Source of the DNA: Ruminococcus sp.
GTDB lineage: Bacteria; Bacillota; Clostridia; Oscillospirales; Acutalibacteraceae
Assembly: GCA_017404145.1 (NCBI GenBank)
Contig: JAFRCW010000019.1
Coordinates: 1-64,000 of the forward strand
DNA: 64,000 nt
Direction of reading: 5' to 3'
The position numbers were made by a program, and so were the translations under genes. Positions 44,301 through 53,510 of this stretch are shown piece by piece. The notes under the pieces were generated by a model. It searched no databases and had not been told where the DNA came from. It saw nothing but the letters and a program-made list of their open reading frames with translations. Position 1 is the stretch's first letter. Every line of letters starts with the position of its first letter.

Positions 44301-45785
44301 TTATATGCGGTTATATTTGATTGCGAGTTTCTTCAGTCTCGCAGCAATCTCTTTGGTTGAGGCGTGCTTGTCGATCCTCCATGCCCAGTTGCCGCCTAAG
44401 GTCGAGGGAACGTTGATTCTCGCTTCGCTTCCCAGACCTAAGACGTCCTGCATCTGGACGATGGCGTAGTCGGCTACGCTCGCATATACGGCGTCGATAA
44501 ACTTCCAGTTGACTTCATCGCCGTCGTGGATGCCTAAGTACTGATCGCAGTGCTTCTTTTCCCAGCCCTTTGCCTGAGCGTACCAGCCCAGAACGGTGTC
44601 GTTGTCGTGTGTGCCGGTATAAACTACGCAGTTTGTTGTGTAGTTATGCGGTAAGAACGCGTTCTTCTCGTCGTCCGCAAACGCAAACTCCAGCACCTTC
44701 ATACCGGGATAGCCGGAATCCTCCAGCAGCTTCTTGACAGAGTCGAACAGCTCGCCTAAGTCCTCCGCGACGATCGGGATATCGCCTAAGGTCTCTCTCA
44801 TCACGTTGAAGAAGTCAATGCCGGGACCTTCCTTCCACTCGCCGATGATGGCGTTTTTCGCGCCGAAGGGAATGGTATAGTAGGTGTCGAACGCTCTGAA
44901 GTGATCGATTCTGGTGATATCGAAGAGCTTTGCGGCGGCGGCGATACGGTTCATCCACCACTCGTAGCCTGTTTTCTTCAGGTAGTCCCAGTCATAGATC
45001 GGGTTGCCCCACAGCTGACCGGTCTCCGAGAAATAATCGGGCGGGCAGCCGGCGACGCAGACAGGCTTTCTCTCTTCGTCGAGCCAGAAGATTTCGGGAT
45101 TCGCCCAGGTATCGGCAGAGTCCATCGCGACATAGATCGGCATATCGCCTAAGATTTTGATGCCCAGACCGTTGACATACGCGCGGAAATCCTCCCACTG
45201 TTTATAGAACTCGAACTGTAAGAACTTCCAGAAGTCGATATCGTCCTTGAACTTCCTCTTGTAGCTCGCGACAGCTTTTTCTTCTCTCATCTTGATGGCT
45301 TCGTCGGGCCATTCAGGCCAAGCCTTGTTGTCGAAAGAGAGCTTGACCGCCATATAGAGGGCGTAGTCGTTGAGCCACTTCGCGTTCTTGCGCTTGAAGG
45401 AGCGGAACGCCTTTTGGTCATCCTGCGCGATATAGTTTTGATAAGCGACCTTCAGCACATCAAAGCGGCTGTAGTAGATCGCGCCGTAGTCTATCTCGTG
45501 ATCGTCGGCGCACCAATAGTGTGAGGTGATGTCCTTTTTCTTCAAAAGGCCTTCCTTGACAAGGGTGTCAAGGTCGATCATATACGGGTTTCCCGCATAG
45601 ACCGAGAAAGACTGGTAAGGGCTGTCGCCGTAGCTGGTCGGACCGACGGGAAGGATCTGCCAGATGCTCTGTCCAGCCTTTTTGAGAAAGTCGGCGAACT
45701 TCCTCGCTTCTTTGCCGATGGTACCGATACCGTAGGGGGAGGGGAGGGAGGTTATCGGCATGAGTATTCCTGCAACTCTCGCCAC
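44301..45785 (-). CDS. malQ: 4-alpha-glucanotransferase
   Basis: The protein has 494 residues. It is a GH77 amylomaltase/disproportionating enzyme: it begins ITSLPSPYGIGTIGKEARKF, has RIDHFRAFDTYYTIPF (nucleophile region) and IPIVAEDLGELFDSV (acid/base Glu), and ends near VPSTLGGNWAWR. Start GTG 45785 follows AAGGAG. It is first of the malQ-glgP operon for maltodextrin and glycogen turnover. Confidence 0.97.
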   Translation of the reverse strand: MARVAGILMPITSLPSPYGIGTIGKEARKFADFLKKAGQSIWQILPVGPTSYGDSPYQSFSVYAGNPYMIDLDTLVKEGLLKKKDITSHYWCADDHEIDYGAIYYSRFDVLKVAYQNYIAQDDQKAFRSFKRKNAKWLNDYALYMAVKLSFDNKAWPEWPDEAIKMREEKAVASYKRKFKDDIDFWKFLQFEFYKQWEDFRAYVNGLGIKILGDMPIYVAMDSADTWANPEIFWLDEERKPVCVAGCPPDYFSETGQLWGNPIYDWDYLKKTGYEWWMNRIAAAAKLFDITRIDHFRAFDTYYTIPFGAKNAIIGEWKEGPGIDFFNVMRETLGDIPIVAEDLGELFDSVKKLLEDSGYPGMKVLEFAFADDEKNAFLPHNYTTNCVVYTGTHDNDTVLGWYAQAKGWEKKHCDQYLGIHDGDEVNWKFIDAVYASVADYAIVQMQDVLGLGSEARINVPSTLGGNWAWRIDKHASTKEIAARLKKLAIKYNRI

Positions 45786-45890
45786 AAAATCAACTCCTTA
45801 TCTTAAAAATATTAAATTAGTTTATGTAACGGCAAAACGCCGTCAACCGCGCTCTCGCAGGCGCGGAATCATCTGCTCATACACAAATTC

Positions 45891-45919
45891 ATTCTAGCAT
45901 AAAAATGAAAAGATTACAA
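45891..45919 (-). promoter_or_regulatory. malQ-glgP promoter
   Basis: On the minus strand: TTGTAA, 17 bp, TAGAAT, about 105 bases before malQ. The leader contains a GC-rich hairpin (GCGCCTGCGAGAGCGC region). Confidence 0.6.
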
Positions 45920-45954
45920 CCGTTTTTTGTGAGAAATCGGGCTTTGAAAAATAG

Positions 45955-45984
45955 AAAATCTCCGAGCATTTTCGGAGATTTTTC
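45955..45984 (-). terminator. Terminator of the CinA-C gene
   Basis: AAAATCTCCGA and TCGGAGATTTT with a 6-base loop, T-rich on the minus strand. Confidence 0.85.
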
Positions 45985-46034
45985 ACAAAAGAAGATGGTA
46001 TAAAAATGATTTGTCCGTTCCTTTGCAAAGCAGA

Positions 46035-46577
46035 TCACGGATTTTCCATATCCCGAACGGATTGATAGGCAAAATACAGCGCCGCGGCGGACGCCAGCTC
46101 GCGGATTCGTTCTCTGTCTTTTCCCGCGTCGGAAAGGAGCAGTTTATGTGAGGTAAGACCCATCTCGGTGGATACGCCGATATAGACGAGACCGACGGGC
46201 TTATACTTTGTTCCGCCCAAAGGTCCCGCGATACCGGTGGTGGAGATCCCCAGATCCGCCTTGGAGAGCAGCCGGACGCCTCTTGCCATTTCCATCGCCG
46301 TCCTGTCGGATACCGCGCCGTAGGTGGAGAGGGTCTCCTCCTTGACGGAAAGCAGTTGGTGCTTGATGTGGTTCGCGTAGGAGCAAACGCCGCAGTCAAA
46401 CACGCCCGACGCGCCGCTGACAGAGGTGATGAGCATCGAGATCATACCGCCGGTACAGCTTTCCGCCGAAGCGATTTTCTTTTTCTTTCTGATCAGTTCT
46501 TCTGTCAGAAGTGCGGGTAAATCCTCTTCTCGGATATTTTCCTGCTCCAGCAGCTCCAGAAATTCCAGTCCTTTCAT
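46035..46577 (-). CDS. CinA C-terminal-domain protein (nicotinamide-nucleotide amidase)
   Basis: The protein has 180 residues. It contains only the CinA-C (PncC) domain: AESCTGGMISMLITSVSGAS, GVCSYANHIKHQLL and STTGIAGPLGGTKYKPVG. It deamidates NMN to NaMN in the pyridine-nucleotide cycle. The N-terminal COG1058 domain of full CinA is absent, as in E. coli PncC. GGGAGG precedes the ATG. It diverges from rsmE, sharing a -35 hexamer. Confidence 0.92.
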   Translation of the reverse strand: MKGLEFLELLEQENIREEDLPALLTEELIRKKKKIASAESCTGGMISMLITSVSGASGVFDCGVCSYANHIKHQLLSVKEETLSTYGAVSDRTAMEMARGVRLLSKADLGISTTGIAGPLGGTKYKPVGLVYIGVSTEMGLTSHKLLLSDAGKDRERIRELASAAALYFAYQSVRDMENP

Positions 46578-46604
46578 AAGAACCTCCCTCTTTTTGATAA
46601 TATT

Positions 46605-46656
46605 AGTATAACACTTTTCGATTTCTATTGCAATCCGTGAAGAAGTTTGTTAAGAT
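46605..46656. promoter_or_regulatory. Divergent promoters sharing one palindromic -35 box
   Basis: TTGCAA (46628-46633) is its own reverse complement. To the right a 17-bp spacer leads to TAAGAT (rsmE); to the left a 17-bp spacer leads to TATACT on the minus strand (CinA-C gene). Confidence 0.65.
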
Positions 46657-46686
46657 AAAGTTTAGAATATATTAACAGGTGTATCT

Positions 46687-47415
46687 ATGGCTTGGTTTTT
46701 TGCAAAAGACCCGATCACATCGGAATATTATACGATCACCGGTGAAGACGCCGCGCATATTGTGAAATCCCTGCGGATGAAAGCGGGCGAAAAGCTGACG
46801 CTGTGTACCGAGGACGGCAGACGGCACGACTGTGTGATAGAGTCGGCAGAAAAAGACGCTGTCACGGTGAAAGTTTTGTCCTCTACCGTATGTGAGCAGG
46901 AGCCTTCATCGCAGATCCATCTGTTTGTCGCGCTCTTAAAGGGCGATAAGTTTGACGACGTAGTGCAGAAAGCGGTAGAGCTGGGCGCGGTATCGGTCAC
47001 GCCGTTTCTCTCGAGCCGCTGTATCTCCCGCCCCGATGAAAAGGCGATGCAGAAAAAGTGTGACAGATGGCAGAAGATCGCCGACAACGCCGCGTCCCAG
47101 TCCCGGCGGGGCAGGATTCCCACGGTGAATTCCTGCGCGGATATCAACGATCTGCCCGGCATCCTCACGGGCTTTGACAAGGCGATCGTGCTGTATGAAT
47201 GCGGCGGAGAACCCTTAAAGGATCTGATCGATCGAAAGGATCAAACCATCGCGCTGATCACCGGCGCAGAGGGCGGCTTTGCAGAAGAAGAGATCGAAAA
47301 GCTCCGTAACGGCGGCGTCAAGGTCGCGACCTTGGGCAAGCGGATCCTCAGAGCGCAGACCGCTCCCACAGCGGCGCTGGTCGCTGCGATGCTCTTGACC
47401 GGCAATTTGGAATAG
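46687..47415 (+). CDS. rsmE: 16S rRNA m3U1498 methyltransferase
   Basis: The protein has 242 residues. It is a SPOUT-class enzyme with an N-terminal PUA-like domain. LLKGDKFDDVVQKAVELGAV and the knotted SAM site LITGAEGGFAEEEIE ... LGKRILRAQTAPTAAL are the RsmE signatures. AGGTGTATCT precedes ATG 46687. Its TAG stop overlaps the first 7-mer of a repeat element. Confidence 0.96.
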   Translation: MAWFFAKDPITSEYYTITGEDAAHIVKSLRMKAGEKLTLCTEDGRRHDCVIESAEKDAVTVKVLSSTVCEQEPSSQIHLFVALLKGDKFDDVVQKAVELGAVSVTPFLSSRCISRPDEKAMQKKCDRWQKIADNAASQSRRGRIPTVNSCADINDLPGILTGFDKAIVLYECGGEPLKDLIDRKDQTIALITGAEGGFAEEEIEKLRNGGVKVATLGKRILRAQTAPTAALVAAMLLTGNLE

Positions 47416-47512
47416 TGCAGGGTGCAGGGTGCAGAGTGCAGAATAGGGCTTCGCCCTCACTCGTTTATAATTGTGAAATAACCGACAACCAACAACTAAC
47501 AACCGGGAACTA
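47414..47512. repeat. Heptamer-armed element D
   Basis: The left arm is four exact-phase 7-mers (AGTGCAG, GGTGCAG, GGTGCAG, AGTGCAG; 47414-47441) starting inside the rsmE stop codon. The core hairpin is AGGGCTTCGCCCT followed by CACTCGTTTATAATTGTG. The right arm is a different 7-mer series (ACAACCA, ACAACTA, ACAACCG, GGAACTA; 47485-47512). The two arms are not complementary here, so this copy looks chimeric. Confidence 0.8.
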
Positions 47513-47523
47513 ATATGGACTTA

Positions 47524-47542
47524 TCCTCTCATAGATGAGAGG
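47524..47542 (+). promoter_or_regulatory. Small hairpin in the mtnN leader
   Basis: CCTCTCAT and ATGAGAGG pair across two bases, 28 bases before the mtnN start. It could be an operator or RNA hairpin; nothing further supports a role. Confidence 0.35.
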
Positions 47543-47569
47543 CAAATATACAATGAAAGGATGTTTATA

Positions 47570-48283
47570 ATGATAGGATTGATATGCGCCTTGGATGTGG
47601 AAGTTCAGGGAATCAAGGATTTGATGGAAAATCAGCAGATTTTCAAAAAAGCCGCGATGGAGTTCTATTTTGGCACGATCAACGATGTCGAGGTCGTCTG
47701 CGCCGAGTGCGGCGTCGGCAAGGTCAACGCCGCGATGTCCACACAGGTGATGATCGACCGGTTCAACCCGGAGCTGATCATCAATTCCGGTATTGCCGGC
47801 GCGCTGAGTAGAGATCTTTCCGTCGGTGATATCATTATCGCGAACGACTGCGTCCAGCACGATATAGACGGCACCGAAATGGGAGACCCGCCCGGAATGA
47901 TCTGGTATCATGACGAGAAGAGGATCGATATCCCCGCGGACAGACTTCTCGCCGATCTTTTGGAGAAAGCGTGCGCGGTGCTGGAGGATACCAAGGTGCT
48001 CAGAGGCAGAGTCGCTACCGGCGACGCGTTTTTGGCGAAGCGCCACAGACGCCAGAAGGTCAAGGATATGTTCGGCGCGCTTGCCTGTGAGATGGAAGGC
48101 GGCGCGGTCGGTCAGGTCTGCTACCGCAACGGCGTGCCGTTCGGCGTAGTTCGCTGTATCTCCGACGATTTTGAAGAATACCGCTTTGTGGATTATGAGA
48201 AGTTCCGTGAAGAAGCGGCAGCGAAGTCTATCAAGGTCATCGAAGAGGTCATCCGCCTCAGAAAGATGGGCGTCAAGTTCTGA
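47570..48283 (+). CDS. mtnN: 5'-methylthioadenosine/S-adenosylhomocysteine nucleosidase
   Basis: The protein has 237 residues from ATG 47570 (GAAAGGAT upstream; ATG 47561 lies within that site). Family motifs: IGLICALDVEVQGI (catalytic Glu), NSGIAGAL, CEMEGGAVGQVC and RCISDDFEE (catalytic Asp). It cleaves adenine from MTA and SAH, feeding the methionine cycle and AI-2 precursor. Downstream of rsmE, a SAM-using enzyme, though a repeat element separates them. Confidence 0.93.
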   Translation: MIGLICALDVEVQGIKDLMENQQIFKKAAMEFYFGTINDVEVVCAECGVGKVNAAMSTQVMIDRFNPELIINSGIAGALSRDLSVGDIIIANDCVQHDIDGTEMGDPPGMIWYHDEKRIDIPADRLLADLLEKACAVLEDTKVLRGRVATGDAFLAKRHRRQKVKDMFGALACEMEGGAVGQVCYRNGVPFGVVRCISDDFEEYRFVDYEKFREEAAAKSIKVIEEVIRLRKMGVKF

Positions 48284-48291
48284 TAAAAAAG

Positions 48292-48322
48292 CAAAGGAGA
48301 GGGCATTTTGTCCTCTCCTTTT
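48292..48322. terminator. Bidirectional terminator of mtnN and truB
   Basis: AAAGGAGAGG and CCTCTCCTTT form a 10-bp stem with a 9-base loop, with A and T runs on both sides, between convergent stops. Confidence 0.88.
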
Positions 48323-49208
48323 AAAAATATTTATACAGTTTCAGTACGCCTTTTTCAAGGTCTACCATACCGAGTGAGAGGAATTCTTCGTTCCTGTTAT
48401 GCACGCGGTATATTTTTTTGTCCTCTTTTTCGACGTCCTTGAGACGGATCAGATCCAAGGGATTGCCGTTTTTGAAGCGAAACGTCTGCTTATCCGAGAC
48501 TTCCAGCACGGGATAGACCGTAAAGAGACTTTCGACCTCTCTGGGTGTGATCTCTCCCTGCTCGCTCTGCGCTTTCAGTTCGTCGAGCGTGATCGAATCA
48601 CTGAGTGTATAGCCGCAGGCGGAAGTCCTGACCAGCGCCGTCATACAGCCGACTGTGCCTAAAGAAGCGGCGATGTCGGCGATCAGCGTACGGATATAAG
48701 TGCCTTTGGAACAACTGACAGATATCCTGCCGGCTTGTGTCGCTTCGTCAAATGCAAGCAGTTCCAGAGAATAGACAGTGACCTCGCGGCTTTTTCTCTC
48801 TACTTCGATTCCCTGACGGGCGTACTCATAGAGCCGTTTTCCCCCTACGGATACGGCAGAATACATCGGAGGGAGCTGAGTGATCTTGCCTGTGAATCTT
48901 TCCAGAGCAGAGAGCAGAGCCTCTTTTGTGATATGACTTTCTTTTTCTTCTGTTACCTCTCCCCAGATATCCAGAGTGTCGGTCGCTTTTCCGAAAAGAA
49001 AGTCCGCCGTATAGCTTTTGTCCTGCACGGGGATGATATCCTGCGCCTTGGTAGCACTGCCCAAAAGCACCGGCAGTACGCCGGTAGCGTTCGGGTCAAG
49101 CGTGCCGGTGTGCCCCGCCTTTTTTTCACCCGTGAGCTTTCTGACTACTGCAACAACGTCAAAAGAGGTGAACTCCTTCGGCTTATTGATGACGATGATC
49201 CCGTTCAT
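48321..49208 (-). CDS. truB: tRNA pseudouridine-55 synthase
   Basis: The protein has 295 residues. KAGHTGTLDPNATGVLPV contains the catalytic Asp, and GIIVINKPKEFTSFDVV is the family start. It makes pseudouridine 55 in the T loop of tRNAs. It overlaps nrnA by 4 bases as the last gene of the nusA-infB operon, in the classic order rbfA-nrnA-truB. Confidence 0.97.
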   Translation of the reverse strand: MNGIIVINKPKEFTSFDVVAVVRKLTGEKKAGHTGTLDPNATGVLPVLLGSATKAQDIIPVQDKSYTADFLFGKATDTLDIWGEVTEEKESHITKEALLSALERFTGKITQLPPMYSAVSVGGKRLYEYARQGIEVERKSREVTVYSLELLAFDEATQAGRISVSCSKGTYIRTLIADIAASLGTVGCMTALVRTSACGYTLSDSITLDELKAQSEQGEITPREVESLFTVYPVLEVSDKQTFRFKNGNPLDLIRLKDVEKEDKKIYRVHNRNEEFLSLGMVDLEKGVLKLYKYF

Positions 49209-50149
49209 AGAAATGCTTCCGCCGCTTCAATGAGCTTGAGCTTGACGTCGCCCAAGGAGCCTTCGATTGAACAGCCGGACGCCGCGGGATGACCGCCGCC
49301 GCCGAACTGCTTGCAGAACTGCGCCGCGTCGATGCCCTCGTTGGTACGCACGGATATCTTAAAGACGCCGCCTTCCTTCTCTCTCATGGTGATGCCCATT
49401 TTCACGCCCTCGATCTGACGCGGGATAGAAGCAAGCCCCTCCATCTCGTCGTCGCCGGCGCCTAAAGCCTCCTGCATGGCGAGGGTGGTGTAGACAATCG
49501 CGCACGCGCCTCCCGCGTAGAACTCCATGGTGTCGTAGATCATACGCTCCATCTTGACCTTGGCGCGGGTTTTGAGAACGAAGTTGATGTTATTGATTTC
49601 CACCCAGCTGCAATAGGGCATGACCGCCGCCGCGATCGCGTGGGTACGCGGGGTGGTGTTGGAATAGACAAAGCATCCCGTGTCGGTGGAAACGCCGGTG
49701 TAAATGCCTGCGGCGATATCCTCGTCCGGCTCGACCTCCAAGAGAGAAAGCAGCTGATAGATGATCTCCGCCGCTGCCGCGGCGTCGGCGTCCACATAGA
49801 TGTGATCGGCTTCAATAGAGTTAGTTCTGTGGTGATCAAGGCACAGATCGATATGATCGACGCCCTCCATAACGCTGTCGGACAGCAGCTGCATCGCGGC
49901 AACGTCTACGCTGACGACATATTCAAAGGCGAAATCCTGCTCCCGATAGTTCTTCGCAAGATACGAGAACTTGGAGGGCAGCTTACCGTCTATCGCGATA
50001 TTGCACAGCTTTCCCATTTTTCTTAAAGCAAAGCACAGTGCGAAGGCGCAGCCTAAGGTGTCGCCGTCGGGATAGGAATGGGTCAGCAGCCGGAATTTAT
50101 CGTGTTCCTTCAAAAGCGAGGCGGCTTCATCAAGCGTTATCTGTCTCAT
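49205..50149 (-). CDS. nrnA: DHH-family nanoRNase/pAp phosphatase
   Basis: The protein has 314 residues from ATG 50149 behind GAGGAGGAAG, overlapping rbfA by 20 bases. TLGCAFAL after SYPDGD, VSVDVAAM and CLDHHRTNS are DHH motifs, and the C-terminal GGGGHPAASG is DHHA1. It degrades 2-5 nt RNAs and pAp. The location between rbfA and truB is the usual one in Firmicutes. Confidence 0.94.
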   Translation of the reverse strand: MRQITLDEAASLLKEHDKFRLLTHSYPDGDTLGCAFALCFALRKMGKLCNIAIDGKLPSKFSYLAKNYREQDFAFEYVVSVDVAAMQLLSDSVMEGVDHIDLCLDHHRTNSIEADHIYVDADAAAAAEIIYQLLSLLEVEPDEDIAAGIYTGVSTDTGCFVYSNTTPRTHAIAAAVMPYCSWVEINNINFVLKTRAKVKMERMIYDTMEFYAGGACAIVYTTLAMQEALGAGDDEMEGLASIPRQIEGVKMGITMREKEGGVFKISVRTNEGIDAAQFCKQFGGGGHPAASGCSIEGSLGDVKLKLIEAAEAFL

Positions 50150-50513
50150 CGTCTTCCTCCTCGTCGTGTCGGATGTCAAGAGAGTTCAGGATACGGGAGA
50201 TCTCCGCCGAGTATTCGATCGAATCCGTCGGGGTGAAGATCAGCTCGGGAACATGACGGAGTCTGAGTCTCAGCCCCAGCTCTCTTCTGATAAAGCCCGA
50301 AGCGCTCTTGAGTCCCTTGACGGCGTTTTTCGCTTGATCGAGACCTTCCAAGGCGCTGACGTATACGGTGCAGTAGGAGAGGTCTGATGTGACCTCTACT
50401 CTGACGATAGACAGAAAACAGGAGTTGACCCTCGGGTCTTTCAGCTCTCTGAATATCGCCGTCAGTTCTCTCTTGATATCCTCTGTGGTTCGTCCTAACT
50501 TATGTCCTGACAT
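50130..50513 (-). CDS. rbfA: Ribosome-binding factor A
   Basis: The protein has 127 residues. It has a KH-like fold with RTTEDIKRELTAIFRELKDPRV and ELGLRLRLRHVPELIFTPTDSI, and an acidic C-terminal tail. It aids late 30S maturation. It is 3 bases after infB. Confidence 0.96.
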   Translation of the reverse strand: MSGHKLGRTTEDIKRELTAIFRELKDPRVNSCFLSIVRVEVTSDLSYCTVYVSALEGLDQAKNAVKGLKSASGFIRRELGLRLRLRHVPELIFTPTDSIEYSAEISRILNSLDIRHDEEEDDETDNA

Positions 50514-50516
50514 ATC

Positions 50517-52892
50517 TTAGTCCTCGCGATACTCCTCGATGGTGAACACCTCGAAGATATCGCCTTCTTTAATATCGTTGAATTTTTCTAAGCCGATACC
50601 GCACTCATAGCCCTCGGCGACTTCCTTGACGGAGTCCTTGAAACGCTGGAGAGAGCTGATGGTATCGTCGGCGATGATGATACCGTCGCGAACGACTCTG
50701 ACGCCCGCGCCGCGCTGGATCTTACCGGACTTGACGTAAGAGCCCGCGATGTTGCCGATACTCTTGATGCGGATGATATTTCTGACCTCGGCGGTACCGA
50801 GGATGACTTCTCTGGTCTTGGGCGCGAGCATACCCTTCATCGCGCTCTCGATCTCTTCAATGCAGTCGTAGATGACGCGGTACATTCTCATATCCACGCC
50901 GTCGCGTTCCGCGTTTGCCTGCGCGACAGAGTCGGGACGTACATTAAAGCCTACGATGATCGCGTTGGACGCGTTCGCGAGCATGACGTCACTCTCGTTG
51001 ACCGCGCCGACAGCGCCGTGGATAATGTTGACGCGCACCTCGTCGTTTGAGAGCTTCTCCAGCGACTGACGCACCGCTTCGACGGAGCCCTGTACGTCCG
51101 CCTTGACGATGATCTTAAGTTCCTTGACCTCACCGAGCTTCATCTGGTCGAAGAGGTTGTCGAGTGTGACCTTGGTCTGGGCGTTGAACATCGCTTCTTT
51201 CTGCTCGTGCTTTCTCTGCTCGACCAGCTCTCTGGCAAGACGTTCATCGGTAACGGCGTTGAAGGTATCGCCGCCGGTGGGAACGTCGTCCAGACCGGTG
51301 ATCTCCACGGGAACGGAGGGACCGGCGGAAGCGACGCGTCTGCCCTTATCGTCGGTCATCGCGCGCACATGACCTACCGCAGTGCCCGCGACAACAATGT
51401 CGCCGGTGTGGAGGGTACCGTTCTCGACGAGGATGGAGGCGATAGGACCTCTGCCCTTGTCCAGACGCGCTTCGATGACCGTACCCTTTGCGGCGCGGTC
51501 GGGGTTGGCTTTGAGTTCTTTCATATCGGCGACCAGCAGAACCATTTCCAGCAGATCGTCGATGCCCATACCGGTCTTGGCGGAAACAGGCACACAGGGT
51601 GTGTCGCCGCCCCACTCCTCGGGGATCAGCTCATATTCTGTCAGCTGCTGCTTGACCTGCTCGGGGTTCGCGCCCGCCTTATCCATCTTGTTGATGGCGA
51701 CAATAACGGAAACGCCCGCCGCTTTGGCGTGGTTGATCGCTTCAACCGTCTGAGGCATAATACCGTCGTCCGCCGCGACGACAAGGATCGCGATATCGGT
51801 GACCTGAGCGCCTCTGGCTCTCATGGTGGTGAACGCCTCGTGACCGGGCGTATCGAGGAAGGTGATGTCGCGGTCGTTGATGTTGACTCTGTACGCGCCG
51901 ATATGCTGGGTGATGCCGCCCGCTTCGGTAGCGGTAACGTGCGCGTTGCGGATATAGTCGAGCAGCGAGGTCTTGCCGTGGTCGACGTGACCCATGACAA
52001 CGACAACCGGAGCGCGCTCCACGAGGTTCTCATCGGAGTCTTCGGAATCGTCAATGATTCTTTCTTCGATCGTGACGACAACTTCCTTTTCTACCTTTGC
52101 GTGGAATTCCATCGCGATCAGAGAAGCGGTGTCGAAGTCGACAACATCGTTGGCGGTGACCATGGTACCCATCAAAAACGCCTTTTTCACGACTTCCGCG
52201 ACGGTAGCCTTGAGCTTTAAGGCGAGATCGCCGATAGAGATCTCGTCGCCGACGAGGATGGTCATCTTCTTCGCCTTACGCTCGCGCTCGATACGGTCGA
52301 GTCTTTCGCGCTCTGTCTCTCTCTTGCCCATACGGCGGTTTTTCTGCTTGGAGCGCTGGTTGATCTTCTGCTTTTTGGACGACATATTGTTCTCGTTTCT
52401 CACCTTATCGAGAGCGAGGTCGTCATATTTCTGGTTATAGCGGTCCACGTTGATCTCAACGGCAGAGGTGTCGATAACTCTGCCCTGACCGCGCTTCGAT
52501 TTGATCTCGGATTTGAGGTCGATCTCTTTTTCGGGAACAGCGGACTTCTCTTTTTTAGGAGCCGCTGTCTGAGCTGTTTTCTTCGCGGAGTCGGGACGAA
52601 GCTTGTTCTTCGCCTCCTCGCGCTTTTTCTTTTCTTCTTCTTTTCTCTTCTTCTCTTCTTCTTCACGCTTTTCGATCGCGGTTTCTCTGACTGCAAAGTA
52701 GTCGTTGAAGTTCTCCATCGCGAATTTTTGGGTAAAGAAGTCGAACACGATGTTGAGCTCTTCTTCGGTGAGCGCCGTCATCGCCTTTTTATCTACACCG
52801 CAGTAATCCTTCAGCACCGCGATGATATCCTTTGTTGTAACAGAAAGGTCTGAGGCGACCTCTTTGACTTTATATTTAATCATCATAGCCAT
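50517..52892 (-). CDS. infB: Translation initiation factor IF-2
   Basis: The protein has 791 residues. The IF2_N region is followed by a long Lys/Glu/Arg-rich linker (about 70-215), the G domain with [16 protein letters not shown] (G1), DTPGHEAF (G3) and AINKMDKA (G4), and the beta-barrel domains that bind fMet-tRNA. AAAGGAGGAC precedes ATG 52892. The linker is short by Gram-negative standards, as is usual in Firmicutes. Confidence 0.98.
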   Translation of the reverse strand: MAMMIKYKVKEVASDLSVTTKDIIAVLKDYCGVDKKAMTALTEEELNIVFDFFTQKFAMENFNDYFAVRETAIEKREEEEKKRKEEEKKKREEAKNKLRPDSAKKTAQTAAPKKEKSAVPEKEIDLKSEIKSKRGQGRVIDTSAVEINVDRYNQKYDDLALDKVRNENNMSSKKQKINQRSKQKNRRMGKRETERERLDRIERERKAKKMTILVGDEISIGDLALKLKATVAEVVKKAFLMGTMVTANDVVDFDTASLIAMEFHAKVEKEVVVTIEERIIDDSEDSDENLVERAPVVVVMGHVDHGKTSLLDYIRNAHVTATEAGGITQHIGAYRVNINDRDITFLDTPGHEAFTTMRARGAQVTDIAILVVAADDGIMPQTVEAINHAKAAGVSVIVAINKMDKAGANPEQVKQQLTEYELIPEEWGGDTPCVPVSAKTGMGIDDLLEMVLLVADMKELKANPDRAAKGTVIEARLDKGRGPIASILVENGTLHTGDIVVAGTAVGHVRAMTDDKGRRVASAGPSVPVEITGLDDVPTGGDTFNAVTDERLARELVEQRKHEQKEAMFNAQTKVTLDNLFDQMKLGEVKELKIIVKADVQGSVEAVRQSLEKLSNDEVRVNIIHGAVGAVNESDVMLANASNAIIVGFNVRPDSVAQANAERDGVDMRMYRVIYDCIEEIESAMKGMLAPKTREVILGTAEVRNIIRIKSIGNIAGSYVKSGKIQRGAGVRVVRDGIIIADDTISSLQRFKDSVKEVAEGYECGIGLEKFNDIKEGDIFEVFTIEEYRED

Positions 52893-52910
52893 ACTGTTGT
52901 CCTCCTTTTA

Positions 52911-53219
52911 TCATCTGTATGAGAGTATCAGTTCCCTGAGCTTATCGGAAAAGCCCCTGTCCGTTACGGCGACCGCGCCGCAGTAGTGTCCGACGCATAT
53001 GCCTAATTCTTCTTTGGTGAACGGGAGCGTCAGCAAAGCGGCATTATTCTCTTCGCACACCTTTTTGATCTCCTTTTTGCTGTTCTCGGAATAGTCGGAC
53101 GCGAAAAGCGTCAGCTGCGCTTTGTTTTCTTTAATCGCCTTGATCACGGGATCGTGACCTAAGGTGAGCTTTCCGGCGCGCCGGCACAGTCCTAACAGCG
53201 ACAGAATGTTATTCTGCAT
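52911..53219 (-). CDS. L7Ae-family RNA-binding protein (YlxQ-like)
   Basis: The protein has 102 residues from ATG 53219, overlapping rnpM by 11 bases. NILSLLGLCRRAGKLTLGHDPV and the L7Ae-like fold identify it as the kink-turn-binding protein usually found between rnpM and infB. It probably binds k-turn RNAs; the exact target is not established. Confidence 0.9.
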   Translation of the reverse strand: MQNNILSLLGLCRRAGKLTLGHDPVIKAIKENKAQLTLFASDYSENSKKEIKKVCEENNAALLTLPFTKEELGICVGHYCGAVAVTDRGFSDKLRELILSYR

Positions 53220-53478
53220 TTTCGATTTCCTTTTCCATTTGCTCAAAGATTTCGGGAGCGATCTGCGAGGAGAACGCTTTTTCGAGCCTTCTTGCCTTCT
53301 GCGCCTTTTTCAGACACTCGGCGTTTTTGCACAGGTATGCGCCGCGGCCGGGTTTCTTGCCGTACAGGTCGAGCGAGATCTCACCCTCTTTGTTCCTGAC
53401 GACGCGCACGAGGATTCTCTTATCCTTCATCTCGCCGCAGCCGAGGCATTTTCTCAGCGGTATTCTGCGTTCTGCCAT
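53209..53478 (-). CDS. rnpM: RNase P modulator RnpM (YlxR family)
   Basis: The protein has 89 residues. RKCLGCGEMKDKRILVRVVR and GRGAYLCKNAECLKKA are YlxR signatures. The family binds RNase P RNA and modulates its activity in B. subtilis. It sits between nusA and the L7Ae gene as in most Firmicutes. Confidence 0.95.
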   Translation of the reverse strand: MAERRIPLRKCLGCGEMKDKRILVRVVRNKEGEISLDLYGKKPGRGAYLCKNAECLKKAQKARRLEKAFSSQIAPEIFEQMEKEIENAE

Positions 53479-53510
53479 AGGTATCGCTCCTTTCTCTGTG
53501 GTTTTGGGAT

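Noticed and set aside
43450..44469. 339-codon plus-strand frame over glgP/malQ
   Set aside because: It is a shadow of glgP codon use, crosses the malQ-glgP junction and has no motif or ribosome site.
47414..47512. CRISPR-like regularly repeated sequence
   Set aside because: The units are adjacent 7-mers with no spacers, and no cas genes are present.
51207..52220. 337-codon plus-strand frame over infB
   Set aside because: It is a shadow frame; infB has all GTPase motifs on the minus strand.
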